Source: Gammaproteobacteria bacterium
GTDB lineage: Bacteria > Pseudomonadota > Gammaproteobacteria > JABXHR01
Assembly: GCA_013373515.1 (NCBI GenBank)
Contig: JABXHR010000021.1
Location: 1-48,758, forward strand
Length of the DNA: 48,758 bases
Direction: 5' to 3'
Below the pieces are notes generated by a model. The model saw only the letters and a program-made list of their open reading frames with translations, ran no database searches and was not told the origin of the DNA. Both the position numbers and the translations under genes were made by a program. Numbering within the stretch: position 1 is the stretch's first letter; each line of letters opens with the position of its first letter. Shown here in pieces: positions 1 through 8,558 of this stretch.

Positions 1-302
1 AACGCAAAGCTGGTGCCCTGTACGATTGGCAGTTTCGCGCCTACAGGGCCTGCGCCAACGGTTTGAAAGAGGGTTGCCACACCAGCGAGAAACATTGACA
101 TCTGAATCATGTACAACATGACCGGAAAGTCAGGCGATCCGGAACCGAAACCGAAGCCAGCGGCGCCAGCCACAATAATGGCAGGGGTAACGTTACTGAC
201 AAACATTGCCATCACATGTTGAATACCCAGCGGGACAGCTTGTGCCAGCGGGGGCGTGTAGTTTGGATCTTTAAGCTGATCCGGCGTGCCTAGTGAACTC
301 AC
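1..302 (-). CDS. NCS2 family nucleobase:cation symporter (xanthine/uracil permease type), N-terminal part
   Basis: Partial gene: the first 100 codons are present and the rest lies beyond the left edge. The GTG start at 302 has an AGAGG Shine-Dalgarno about 10 bases upstream. The translation shows the usual NCS2 opening: a short cytoplasmic tail, PLGIQHVMAMFVSNVTPA forming the first membrane segment, an amphipathic GFGFGSGSPDF turn, a second hydrophobic segment, then GPVGAKLPIVQGTSFA, which matches the substrate-site loop of xanthine/uracil permeases. Members are inner-membrane cation-coupled transporters of xanthine, urate or uracil. The QGTSFA loop is closer to the xanthine/urate branch than to UraA, but the specificity is an inference. 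It is transcribed divergently from xylB. Confidence 0.85.
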   Translation of the reverse strand, partial: MSSLGTPDQLKDPNYTPPLAQAVPLGIQHVMAMFVSNVTPAIIVAGAAGFGFGSGSPDFPVMLYMIQMSMFLAGVATLFQTVGAGPVGAKLPIVQGTSFA

Positions 303-660
303 TCTCTATTTACCTCTTATTATCTGGCCAATCGGTCAGGAAATTTTATAAACCCTTGAACCAAATAGAAAAACTCTAAAAAATTCGAAGGGGATAACGC
401 GACACAACAACAACTAGATATTGTTGCAAACGAAAGAGTGCCTACTCTGGCCTCACCAGTCAATAGTCAATTTTGTGTAGACAATCGTGCCAGTCGTCCG
501 ATTGGTTGCAATATTGCGCTGAGTCATTGGCAGTGTTGGCCGGATATAAACTCGAAATCAGGGCCAAGAAAAAGGCATGCCTGATTCATAAAGACTTTGG
601 GCTCGTGCCGTGGCTTTCTGGTAGGGTTAGCGGCATGTATTAAGTTCAAAGGGGTGCATT
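303..660. promoter_or_regulatory. Divergent intergenic region between the NCS2 permease and xylB
   Basis: This 358-base spacer holds no credible ORF and must carry both divergent promoters. Two short symmetric elements stand out: TTGT-N4-ACAA at 473-484 and the perfect 10-base palindrome GCAATATTGC at 508-517. They resemble GntR-type and LacI-type operators in form, but no regulator gene is adjacent. A TATAAA at 545-550 could be a -10 for xylB, but I find no -35 at correct spacing. The part near the permease is AT-rich. Confidence 0.4.
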
Positions 661-2112
661 GTGAGCTATCTGGGATTCGATCTCGGGACGTCGGGTCTGC
701 GCGCACTATTGGTGGACGATCTCGGGGTGCCGATTGGCGCGGCAGAGCGCAGTTATCAAGCCACACACTCACAACCGGGCTGGTCCGAACAAGACCCTGC
801 AAAGTGGATTGAGGCTTTAGAATCTGCCGTCGAAGAGCTTCGCCAGCAATTTCCAGCCTTTGCCGGACTGCGGGGCATTGCGGTGGCTGGCCATATGCAC
901 GGCGCGACGTTGCTCGACAACCAAAACAATGTGCTGCGCCCGTGTATCTTATGGAACGACACCCGCTCACATCTGCAGGCCGCTAGACTCGATGCGATGC
1001 ACAACGTGCGCCAGCTGTCTGGCAATATCGTATTTCCCGGTTTTACTGCCCCTAAGCTCGAGTGGGTGCGCGAGAACGAGCCCGCATTGTTTGCCAAGGT
1101 AGCAAAAGTGCTGCTTCCAGCCGCTTATTTAAATCTCTACCTTACCGGCGATCATGTGGCTGATCTGTCGGATAGTGCCGGTACGTCGTGGCTTGATGTC
1201 GGGGAGCGGTGCTGGTCTGAAGAGTTGCTAGCGGCAAGCCATATGCGCCTGGATCAAATGCCGCGCTTGGTCGAAGGTTCACAGGCAGCTGGCCAGCTCC
1301 GAGGCGCATTGGCAACAAAATGGGGCCTAACACGGCCTGTCGCCGTGGCAGGTGGGGCAGGGGACAATGCCGCGGCCGCGTGCGGAATCGGGGCGTTACA
1401 CGACGGACAAGGCTTTGTATCGCTCGGCACCTCGGGTGTGCTGCTCACAGCGCGCAATGGCTATCATCCTGCTCCCGAGACGGCAGTCCACACCTTTTGT
1501 CATGCAGTGCCCAATCGCTGGTATCAAATGGGCGTCATGCTGTCGGCTACCGACAGCCTCAACTGGCTATCGCAAATCACTAATATATCGCCTGCACAGC
1601 TTACCGCTGCGCTGGGCGACCAATTGACCGCGCCGTCGCCAACTCGTTTTCTGCCGTATTTGTCGGGTGAACGCACGCCACACAATGATGCGTTGATTCG
1701 CGGCGGATTCACAGGCTTGTCGGCAGGCACCTCCCGTGAGGATTTAACCCAATCGGTACTAGAGGGCGTGGCGTTTGGGTTGCGTGACAGCTATGAGGCG
1801 CTCTGTGAGACTGGCGCAGATTTAGAGGCTTTGATTGCCATCGGCGGCGGCACAGGCTCGCGTTACTGGCTCAAAGTCCTTGCCACCGTGCTAGGTGTGC
1901 CACTGCAACTGCCTGTTGGCGGAGAATTTGGCGCGGCGCTCGGTGCGGCAAGGCTTGGCTTGATGGCCGATACAGGTCAAGCCGCTGAGGAGATTGTTGT
2001 GGCGCCTAAAATCGCCGAGGTGATCGAGCCGGAGCAGAGGCACCGAGCTGCATTTGATGAGGCTTATAAAGCGTTCAGGCAGGCATATGCGGGGTTGAAG
2101 GCCATTCAATAA
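661..2112 (+). CDS. xylB: Xylulokinase
   Basis: FGGY-family sugar kinase, 483 residues, co-linear over its whole length with E. coli XylB. It phosphorylates D-xylulose to xylulose 5-phosphate with ATP. Visible family features are the N-terminal phosphate loop GFDLGTSGLR, WSEQDP, the substrate motif GHMHGATLLD, GFTAPKL with LPAAYL, LSDSAGTSWLDV, AGGAGDNAAAA, LGTSGV, the FGGY signature FLPYLSGERTPHND, and the C-terminal GGGTGSRYW nucleotide site. The start is GTG at 661 with AAAGGGG as ribosome site. No xylose isomerase, xylose transporter or pentose regulator is adjacent, so the source of its xylulose is unclear. It ends 13 bases before the convergent polB stop. Confidence 0.95.
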   Translation: MSYLGFDLGTSGLRALLVDDLGVPIGAAERSYQATHSQPGWSEQDPAKWIEALESAVEELRQQFPAFAGLRGIAVAGHMHGATLLDNQNNVLRPCILWNDTRSHLQAARLDAMHNVRQLSGNIVFPGFTAPKLEWVRENEPALFAKVAKVLLPAAYLNLYLTGDHVADLSDSAGTSWLDVGERCWSEELLAASHMRLDQMPRLVEGSQAAGQLRGALATKWGLTRPVAVAGGAGDNAAAACGIGALHDGQGFVSLGTSGVLLTARNGYHPAPETAVHTFCHAVPNRWYQMGVMLSATDSLNWLSQITNISPAQLTAALGDQLTAPSPTRFLPYLSGERTPHNDALIRGGFTGLSAGTSREDLTQSVLEGVAFGLRDSYEALCETGADLEALIAIGGGTGSRYWLKVLATVLGVPLQLPVGGEFGAALGAARLGLMADTGQAAEEIVVAPKIAEVIEPEQRHRAAFDEAYKAFRQAYAGLKAIQ

Positions 2113-2125
2113 GAAGGGCTGGCAC

Positions 2126-4426
2126 TTAGAACAAATGCATCTGCGCATCATTGATCATTGAGAATGTCGTGCTTTGTAACAGGGCGTCGGCAATTGGTGC
2201 CAGTTGGCGAGTGGCGTAGTGTTGGTAATCGATGGCTTGGCTGAGATGCCCAATCGGTTCGGGGCCAGCGAGCGTAATGAGGTACTGAATTTTGCGTCCC
2301 GGCTTGGGTATTTTTCGGGCGGCTTGTATGTGCGGCGGCACGTTTTTTTGATAGCTCTCAAGGGGCCGGCGAATGCGCTTGCTGTAAATCAGTTCTGAAT
2401 CGAGTTGTCCATCGATCAGCAGTTGGTAGATGTCGCGACAATACTGCTCGATGGGTTGGTCGTGAAATACCCGTTGCAATAGTTCGCGCTGGAAAGATTT
2501 TGCAAGTGGTGTCCAATCTGAGCGAACCGATTCAAGTCCCTTGATGACAAGCTGTTCCTCGGGGCCTGAGTTGACCAATCCAGCGTAGCGTTTTTTGGAG
2601 CCTGCCTCGCTGTGGCGAATTGTAGGCATCCAAAATCGGTCGAAAAGTGTTTCGAATTCCAGCTCAAGATGGCTGGTTAATCCCATGGTGTCGCGCAAGG
2701 TTTGTTGCCAATGTCGATTGATATCGCATTTGAGCTTTTCGCCATATTCAAGGCAGTGTTCGCGCGTCCAATCCTCGGGCAGGGTGACGAACAGTGAATC
2801 CGTGTCGCCGTAAATGACCGCATGCCCGAGGGCTTCAAACCACGCCTTGCTGGTGGTGATGATTTCCTTGCCGCGCAGGGTGATGCTACTGGCGAGTTTC
2901 GGATCAAAAAAGCGGCAGCCGCTCGAGCCCAGCACGCCGTAAAACGAATTCATGATGATTTTGATCGCTTGAGAGAGTGCTGCATTGCCCTCGGCTTTGG
3001 CTTGATCACGCAACTGCCAGAGCTCGGCGATAATGGCGGGCAGTAAGGCCGCATCTCGCCTGAAGTAGGCGCCTTTGAATCCGGGGACGGTGTTGTCGGT
3101 CTCGTCAGTTAACCCGGCCGGATCGATTAAAAAGGTGCGAATAATCGACGGGTATAGGCTTTTGAAGTCCAGCAACATCACATTGCGATAGAAGCCCGGC
3201 GTCGAGTCGAGCACATAGCCACCGGGGCTGTTCTCAGCCTGCGGTAGCTGCGCCATACTGCGGGCCACTTTGCCGTGACGGTGCAAGCGCGGCAGGTACA
3301 AAAAATCGAATGCGGCCACTGAGCCGCCGATGCGATCAATGGCCAATCCCGTCATTAAACTGCGTTGCCGCGCGAAGTTGAATAGATCGGCTTTTTCAAA
3401 AATGCGGCTGACCAGTACACAGTCTTTTAGGTTGTACTCGGCTAACTGCTGTGGTGCGTGTTTGAATTGCTCGGCGATGGTTTTGACCTTATCGAGACCA
3501 TGACTCTGAATGAGTTTGCGCTCACCCAGCAATTCGTGGGCGACATTGTCGAGGGCAAACGATTCAAACTGCCAAAAGGCAGCGCGCAATAAATCGACGC
3601 CATCCAAGACCGCACGTCCAGGCACTCGGGCGACACGCGGCTGTCCGGCATTGCGCGCCTCCAGCACGCGGGCGTTTTGTTCGTGTCGACCGATGGCAAA
3701 CGGCACGCCGAGTTCTTGGCATTTTTTCTCTAAGAATCGAAGATCAAAATCGATGACATTCCAGCCGATCAGTAGATCTGGGTCGTGCTCACAAATCCAC
3801 GCGAACGCCTGTTGTAGCGTATTGCGCTCGCTATGACACCATTCGATCATGGTGTTAGTGTCGGACGCCTCATTGGGGGCGGAACGCGCCATAAAGACGC
3901 AGCTGTCTTCACCGATTTGCACGCCGATTGATAATAACGGCGCTGGGCTTCCGAGCCCGGTTTCGATGTCTATCGACAATGCGCTAAGTGGGGTGGTGGC
4001 TTGTCCCGGTTTGAGTTGCGCGTTATGGCTCACCCAACAGCCCTTTTCAGATGCCCAGTGACCGAAAATCTCTGCTTCGCCACGAACAAAACGCTCCATT
4101 AAAAAGCGATCACTGGGCTTGATATCTGCCTCATAGGCGGCGTGTGGATAGGTGTCTGCAAAACGGTCTAAATCGCTTTGTTGGGCAAAGTAAAGCGCAT
4201 CGGCGGGCTCGCCGCTTGGGCAGCGCATGTTGGTGGTTTTGCGTTCGATGCCTTGGGTTACAAAGTTTTTTTCGACGAAACACACCGCTTTCTGGGCGGC
4301 TTGTATCACCAGAAGCGGCCCCTCTGCACTGGCGAAGAACAATCGCAGCTCGATCCCAGTTGGCGTATCGCGCCACTGGCGTTGCAGCAAAAATCCAGAC
4401 TTGGCGTGTGGTTCGGGCTGGGTCAC
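2126..4426 (-). CDS. polB: DNA polymerase II (family B)
   Basis: Family B DNA polymerase matching E. coli Pol II along its length (766 residues against 783). The N-terminal half carries the 3'-5' exonuclease with SIDIETG, then NVIDFDLRFLEKK and YNLKDC. The polymerase half has LDFKSLYPSIIRTFLIDP (motif A), QAIKIIMNSFYGVLG (motif B) and YGDTDS (motif C), followed by GSKKRYAGL. The extreme C-terminus is QMHLF, a sliding-clamp binding peptide equivalent to the E. coli QLGLF end. The open frame continues to a TTG at 4468, but the GTG at 4426 gives an N-terminus closer to the E. coli start, so I prefer it; neither has a strong Shine-Dalgarno. Pol II acts in translesion synthesis and replication restart. 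I see no LexA-type box upstream. Confidence 0.95.
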   Translation of the reverse strand: MTQPEPHAKSGFLLQRQWRDTPTGIELRLFFASAEGPLLVIQAAQKAVCFVEKNFVTQGIERKTTNMRCPSGEPADALYFAQQSDLDRFADTYPHAAYEADIKPSDRFLMERFVRGEAEIFGHWASEKGCWVSHNAQLKPGQATTPLSALSIDIETGLGSPAPLLSIGVQIGEDSCVFMARSAPNEASDTNTMIEWCHSERNTLQQAFAWICEHDPDLLIGWNVIDFDLRFLEKKCQELGVPFAIGRHEQNARVLEARNAGQPRVARVPGRAVLDGVDLLRAAFWQFESFALDNVAHELLGERKLIQSHGLDKVKTIAEQFKHAPQQLAEYNLKDCVLVSRIFEKADLFNFARQRSLMTGLAIDRIGGSVAAFDFLYLPRLHRHGKVARSMAQLPQAENSPGGYVLDSTPGFYRNVMLLDFKSLYPSIIRTFLIDPAGLTDETDNTVPGFKGAYFRRDAALLPAIIAELWQLRDQAKAEGNAALSQAIKIIMNSFYGVLGSSGCRFFDPKLASSITLRGKEIITTSKAWFEALGHAVIYGDTDSLFVTLPEDWTREHCLEYGEKLKCDINRHWQQTLRDTMGLTSHLELEFETLFDRFWMPTIRHSEAGSKKRYAGLVNSGPEEQLVIKGLESVRSDWTPLAKSFQRELLQRVFHDQPIEQYCRDIYQLLIDGQLDSELIYSKRIRRPLESYQKNVPPHIQAARKIPKPGRKIQYLITLAGPEPIGHLSQAIDYQHYATRQLAPIADALLQSTTFSMINDAQMHLF

Positions 4427-4515
4427 AAATCGATCGCAGGGCTCAAAGAACAACAGTGTAACAATCAACCCACGAATGCAGACGGTCTGTGCGGTAGAAT
4501 CTAGCCAGCAAACCC

Positions 4516-4521
4516 AAGGAG
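4516..4521 (+). promoter_or_regulatory. Ribosome binding site deciding the sseA start
   Basis: AAGGAG at 4516-4521 directly abuts an ATG at 4522, which leaves no spacer. The in-frame GTG at 4528 sits six bases downstream, the normal distance, so initiation most likely uses that GTG. Confidence 0.65.
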
Positions 4522-4527
4522 ATGCGC

Positions 4528-5358
4528 GTGAAACTCATCGATGTTAACCAAGCCAAAGCACTCGAATCGGCGGTATTTGTGGATGCCACCTGGTGTATGC
4601 CAAACAGCGGGCAGCGCGGTCGCGACTTGTACGATGCTGCACGTATTCCAGGCGCCCGGTTTTTTGATATCGACGACGTGGCGGACAAATCGGTAGATTT
4701 GCCCCATATGCTGCCCTCTGGAAAAGTGCTTGCGGCCGCGCTTGGCGCAATGGGGATCGATCAGCACACGCCAGTGATTGCCTATGATCAAAACCGCTTT
4801 TTCGCATCGGCGCGACTTGGTTGGATGCTCAATGCGTTTGGTCATGAGCAGGTTTACGTGCTCGACGGCGGACTTGCGGCATGGCAAGCGGCAGGCGAAG
4901 TTGTTGAAACGGTTGCGCCAAGTGCTGCTCTGCCAAAAGACTACAGCGCATCACTCAATGCATTAGGCGTGGCAACACTTCGCAATATGCGCACCTTTGT
5001 GACCGACCCACATGTGCAAATTCTGGATGCAAGGCCAAAGGGGCGCTTTAATGGCGAGGTGGCAGAGCCTCGGCCCGGTCTTCGCAGTGGCCATATGCCG
5101 AGTGCCATTTGTTTACCGTTTACCGAGCTACTGCAAGCCGATGGCAAGCTTAAGGACAAAGCGGCACTAAAATCGGCGTTTGAATCGCACAATGTCGTGA
5201 TGTCAGGCCAAATGGTGACGACCTGCGGCTCGGGCGTGTCGGCGGCCGTTATCAACTTGGCGCTTGCGCAGTTTGGCATGGAAGCCCAGCTTTATGACGG
5301 CAGCTGGAGCGAGTGGGGTGCCCAAGCGGATACGCCGGTGCTGGGCGCGGGGCTGTAA
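4528..5358 (+). CDS. sseA: 3-mercaptopyruvate sulfurtransferase (two-domain rhodanese)
   Basis: A 276-residue tandem-rhodanese protein. The first rhodanese domain is non-catalytic (AYDQNRFFASARLGWML then LDGGLAAW). The second contains the catalytic loop TCGSGVSA with the active cysteine near residue 233. CGSGV(S/T)A is the loop of mercaptopyruvate sulfurtransferases, whereas thiosulfate sulfurtransferases have CRKG. The enzyme moves sulfane sulfur from 3-mercaptopyruvate onto its cysteine and then to an acceptor. The stop codon is immediately followed by the selU GTG with no spacer, and selU overlaps selD, so this is the first gene of a selenium operon. Rhodanese-type enzymes are known to bind selenium as perselenide, so selenium carriage is a reasonable inference. 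It is divergent from polB. Confidence 0.88.
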   Translation: MKLIDVNQAKALESAVFVDATWCMPNSGQRGRDLYDAARIPGARFFDIDDVADKSVDLPHMLPSGKVLAAALGAMGIDQHTPVIAYDQNRFFASARLGWMLNAFGHEQVYVLDGGLAAWQAAGEVVETVAPSAALPKDYSASLNALGVATLRNMRTFVTDPHVQILDARPKGRFNGEVAEPRPGLRSGHMPSAICLPFTELLQADGKLKDKAALKSAFESHNVVMSGQMVTTCGSGVSAAVINLALAQFGMEAQLYDGSWSEWGAQADTPVLGAGL

Positions 5359-6438
5359 GTGCATTTTAACGTTAAATTGGATCGCCGCTCGATCCGTGAA
5401 TTGATCGCAAGCGATACCCCATTGATCGATGTGCGTGCGCCGGTGGAGTTTGCGCAGGGCGCTTTGCCGCTGGCTTGTAATTTACCCTTGCTCGATGATG
5501 CTCAGCGCGAGCAAATTGGGACAGTGTATCAACAGGACGGCCGTGAGGCGGCGATCGAGCTTGGGCTAAAGCTCGCGACTTTGGATGTTCGGCAGCAGCG
5601 TGTTGAGCGCTGGCTAATGTGGCTCGACGGTCGTGAACAGCCTGCGCTGTACTGTTTTCGCGGCGGAATGCGATCCAAATTTAGCCAGCAGTGGCTGCAA
5701 GAGGCAGGCATCGATATCCCAATCATCGAAGGTGGCTATAAAGCCATCCGCCACGAGATGCTTGCTGTGCTATCTGAGCTTGCGACTTCAAAACTCATTG
5801 CCATTTCGGGGGCCACGGGTGCGGGTAAGACTGAGGTGGTCCATCAAGTGGCTTCGGCAATCGATCTTGAGGGGGCGGCCAATCACCGAGGTAGCGTGTA
5901 TGGCGGTTCGGCCGAGACTCAGCCGAGCCAGGTGGACTTCGAGCATGAGGTAGCGCGTCAGTACCTGCAACGCAGCAACTTCAACCAAATTGCCATGGAA
6001 GACGAGGGGCGGCTGATTGGCCGTGTGTCCGTTCCGAATGAGGTGTTGGCTGCGCTTAAGTCTGCGCCGATGGTGATTGTTGAGTCCTCACTCGAGGAGA
6101 GGGTGGCGCGGCTGTTTGCACAATATGTCGCTGAGACGGTCGAAAAAGATCGTAATGACCCGTATGGCGCTTTGCGGAGATTTGTTCAAAATGGACTGGA
6201 CCGTATCCAAAAGCGGCTCGGTGGCGTGCGCTATGACGCGCTATCAACGCTAAATATCAATGCCGCAGAGGCCCTTGAACGCGCTGCCGACCCAGCTGGG
6301 TACTATGAGTTTATCCAAATTTTACTGAGTGATTATTACGACCCAATGTATAGCTATCAACGATCAAAACGGGCGTCGACGGTATTGTTCAGCGGCGGCG
6401 TTGATGCGGTCGCCGATTACCTCAATCAGCAACCATGA
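5359..6438 (+). CDS. selU: tRNA 2-selenouridine synthase
   Basis: MnmH/SelU (YbbB) family, 359 residues, the usual length. It replaces sulfur by selenium in 2-thiouridine at the wobble position of certain tRNAs, via a geranylated intermediate, using selenophosphate. The N-terminal rhodanese domain has the catalytic Cys99 in YCFRGGMRS; the C-terminal P-loop domain has GATGAGKT at about 151-158, followed by NHRGSVYGG and QPSQVDFE, all typical. The GTG start at 5359 directly follows the sseA stop. Its TGA overlaps the next ATG by four bases (ATGA at 6435-6438), implying translational coupling to the gene that makes its selenophosphate. Synonym: mnmH. Confidence 0.96.
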   Translation: MHFNVKLDRRSIRELIASDTPLIDVRAPVEFAQGALPLACNLPLLDDAQREQIGTVYQQDGREAAIELGLKLATLDVRQQRVERWLMWLDGREQPALYCFRGGMRSKFSQQWLQEAGIDIPIIEGGYKAIRHEMLAVLSELATSKLIAISGATGAGKTEVVHQVASAIDLEGAANHRGSVYGGSAETQPSQVDFEHEVARQYLQRSNFNQIAMEDEGRLIGRVSVPNEVLAALKSAPMVIVESSLEERVARLFAQYVAETVEKDRNDPYGALRRFVQNGLDRIQKRLGGVRYDALSTLNINAAEALERAADPAGYYEFIQILLSDYYDPMYSYQRSKRASTVLFSGGVDAVADYLNQQP

Positions 6439-8558
6439 CTGAGCAAGCAACTCGCGATTTGGTGTTTTTGGGCGGCGGGCATACACATGCATTGGTGCTC
6501 AAACAATTTGCCATGGGCCGTCGCCCCAATGCACGGATAACGCTCATTTCTGAAAGTGTGCAAACCCCTTATTCGGGCATGCTGCCGGGCTTTATTGCAG
6601 GGCATTACAGCAGCGATGAGATCCATATCAATCTAGCCAGTCTGTGCCGTCATGTAGGCGTTCGATGGATTCATGCCACAGCCGTTGGGCTCGATCTCAC
6701 TGATCGCAAAGTGCTGCTTGGCGATGGTCGCAAGATAGCCTTTGATGTGCTTTCGATTGATATAGGCTCCACGCCAGATAATTCCATACTGGGGGCCGCT
6801 GAGCATGCACTGGGCGTCAAACCCATCGCAGCCCTTCGCGATAAGTGGCTATCCATCCTTGCCAGAACCGAGCAAGTGCAGCGCATTGCGGTGGTCGGCG
6901 CCGGGGCGGCTGGTGTGGAAATGGCCCATAGCGTTGCACATCGATTGGGCGAGAAGGCGGATGTGAGTTTGGTGTTTAACGGGGCGCGTCCGTTAAAAGG
7001 CTATCCAGATCGCACGGTGCGCACGGTTGAGCAAAGCCTTGAGGGTTACGGCATACGCCTGCATAACCATTGCCGCGTGAGCCAAATTACAGCCACGGGG
7101 TACGTCGATCAGCACGGCAAGCATAACGATGCCGACTTGGTGATGCTGTGCACACCAGCCGCAGCGCCAGCATGGCCGAGCGAGGCCGGTCTAGACACGG
7201 ATTCGCGCGGCTTTGTTGCGGTAAATGCCCAGTTGCAAAGCTTGTCGCATCCATTTGTGTTTGCGGCGGGGGATGCGGCAACCATGGTAGATGATCCTCG
7301 TCCGAAAGCGGGGGTATATGCGGTGCGCCAAGCGCCATTTCTCGCCAATAATTTGATCGCGGTATTTGCAGATCAACCGCTGAAGCCTGCCAAATTACAG
7401 CGCAATTTTCTATCGCTGCTCGCGCTGGGTGGTAAGCGCGCTGTCGGCGGGCGAGGCCCGATTAGCCTGCATGGTGATTGGGTTTGGCGTTGGAAAGATC
7501 GGATTGATCGCAAATTTATGGCGATGTTTCAGAACTTGCCACCATCGATGGCGATCCCGATGGCCAGTGAGAGCATGCGCTGTGCCGGATGTGGCAGCAA
7601 GCTTGGCCCCAGCATGCTCGGCGATACGCTCAGGCGGCTAGGTGCCGAGTTTCCAGTGGTATTTGCCAACCCTCCGGTCGAGGATGCAGCCTTGCTGTCT
7701 TTGCAGGGGGACTATCTGAAAACCATTGATGGTTTTCGCGCCTTTGCGGATGACCCCTATCGATTTGCGCGTGTGGCGACCTTGCATGCCATCAGTGATC
7801 TCTATGCCATGGGGCAGCGGCCACAGCATCTTTCGGTCTGGGCCAGTGTGCCCTTTAACCATCCTCGTCTGCAGCAACGTGATTTTGATTTGCTGATGCG
7901 CGGGGTGGTTGCGCAGTGTGCAGAGGACGGCGTTAGTTTGATCGGAGGTCATTCCACAGAGGGTGCCGAGCTACAGCTAGGGCTCACGGTGGGTGGCGCG
8001 ATCGATGGCCCCGTTTGGCCAAAGCGCTCGCTGCAGCCCGGAGATTGTTTGGTGCTGACCAAGCCGATTGGGGTGGGCACCTTGTTGGTCGCCATGATGC
8101 AAAATGAATTGCCGCCAGAGGCGGAGACAGCATTATGGGAATGGATGCTGATTAGCAATCGTCATGTGCTGGAGGCTTGCGCTGATCTGACGGTGAATGC
8201 CGCCACGGACGTGACAGGGTTTGGGTTGCTGGGTCATTTGCAAGAAATGCTCGCTGGCTCGTCACGCGCGCGTTTGCATGTCGGATCGGTACCGCAAATG
8301 CCATCGGCTGAAGCCCTCTGGCAACAGGGTATCCAAAGCACATTGGCGCCTTCGCTATTGGCTCAGGCACAACAGATCGAGGGGTTCGACATGTTGCCGG
8401 AGTCGATGCAGTTGATGTGTTGTGATCCACAAACCTCTGGGGGGTTGCTGTTGAGCATGCCTCTGGCCGATGCACAGCGTCTGCAGCAACGTTTGCCCGC
8501 GTGGATCATTGGTGAAGTAATTGGTGGCGCGGGTGCTTCTATTGAGTTTGTCGACTAA
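6435..8558 (+). CDS. selD: Fusion of FAD/NAD(P) oxidoreductase and selenide, water dikinase
   Basis: A 707-residue two-part protein. Residues 1 to about 375 are a pyridine-nucleotide oxidoreductase of the NDH-2/sulfide:quinone reductase type: GGGHTHALVL at the FAD site, SGMLPGFIAGHY, a second Rossmann fold at 153-160 (VVGAGAAG) and FAAGD at 276-280. It lacks a CxxxxC redox disulfide. Residues from about 380 onward are a complete selenide, water dikinase with CAGCGSKLGP, where Cys386 and Lys389 align with the catalytic Cys17 and Lys20 of E. coli SelD, then EDAALL, ISDLYAMG, GGHSTEGAE, DVTGFGLLGH and PQTSGGLL. The active residue is cysteine, not selenocysteine. SelD makes selenophosphate from selenide and ATP. 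The fused reductase may produce or guard the selenide; its substrate is unknown. Fusions of this kind are known in some cyanobacteria and marine bacteria. Confidence 0.93.
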   Translation: MTEQATRDLVFLGGGHTHALVLKQFAMGRRPNARITLISESVQTPYSGMLPGFIAGHYSSDEIHINLASLCRHVGVRWIHATAVGLDLTDRKVLLGDGRKIAFDVLSIDIGSTPDNSILGAAEHALGVKPIAALRDKWLSILARTEQVQRIAVVGAGAAGVEMAHSVAHRLGEKADVSLVFNGARPLKGYPDRTVRTVEQSLEGYGIRLHNHCRVSQITATGYVDQHGKHNDADLVMLCTPAAAPAWPSEAGLDTDSRGFVAVNAQLQSLSHPFVFAAGDAATMVDDPRPKAGVYAVRQAPFLANNLIAVFADQPLKPAKLQRNFLSLLALGGKRAVGGRGPISLHGDWVWRWKDRIDRKFMAMFQNLPPSMAIPMASESMRCAGCGSKLGPSMLGDTLRRLGAEFPVVFANPPVEDAALLSLQGDYLKTIDGFRAFADDPYRFARVATLHAISDLYAMGQRPQHLSVWASVPFNHPRLQQRDFDLLMRGVVAQCAEDGVSLIGGHSTEGAELQLGLTVGGAIDGPVWPKRSLQPGDCLVLTKPIGVGTLLVAMMQNELPPEAETALWEWMLISNRHVLEACADLTVNAATDVTGFGLLGHLQEMLAGSSRARLHVGSVPQMPSAEALWQQGIQSTLAPSLLAQAQQIEGFDMLPESMQLMCCDPQTSGGLLLSMPLADAQRLQQRLPAWIIGEVIGGAGASIEFVD

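Noticed and set aside
524-970. 148-residue open frame on the minus strand across the xylB start
   Set aside because: It lies mostly antisense to well-supported xylB and its translation has no protein-like motif or ribosome site.
4427-4527. Possible LexA box before polB
   Set aside because: Pol II is SOS-induced in E. coli, but no CTGT-N8-ACAG is present in the spacer; a CTGT at 4487-4490 has no partner.
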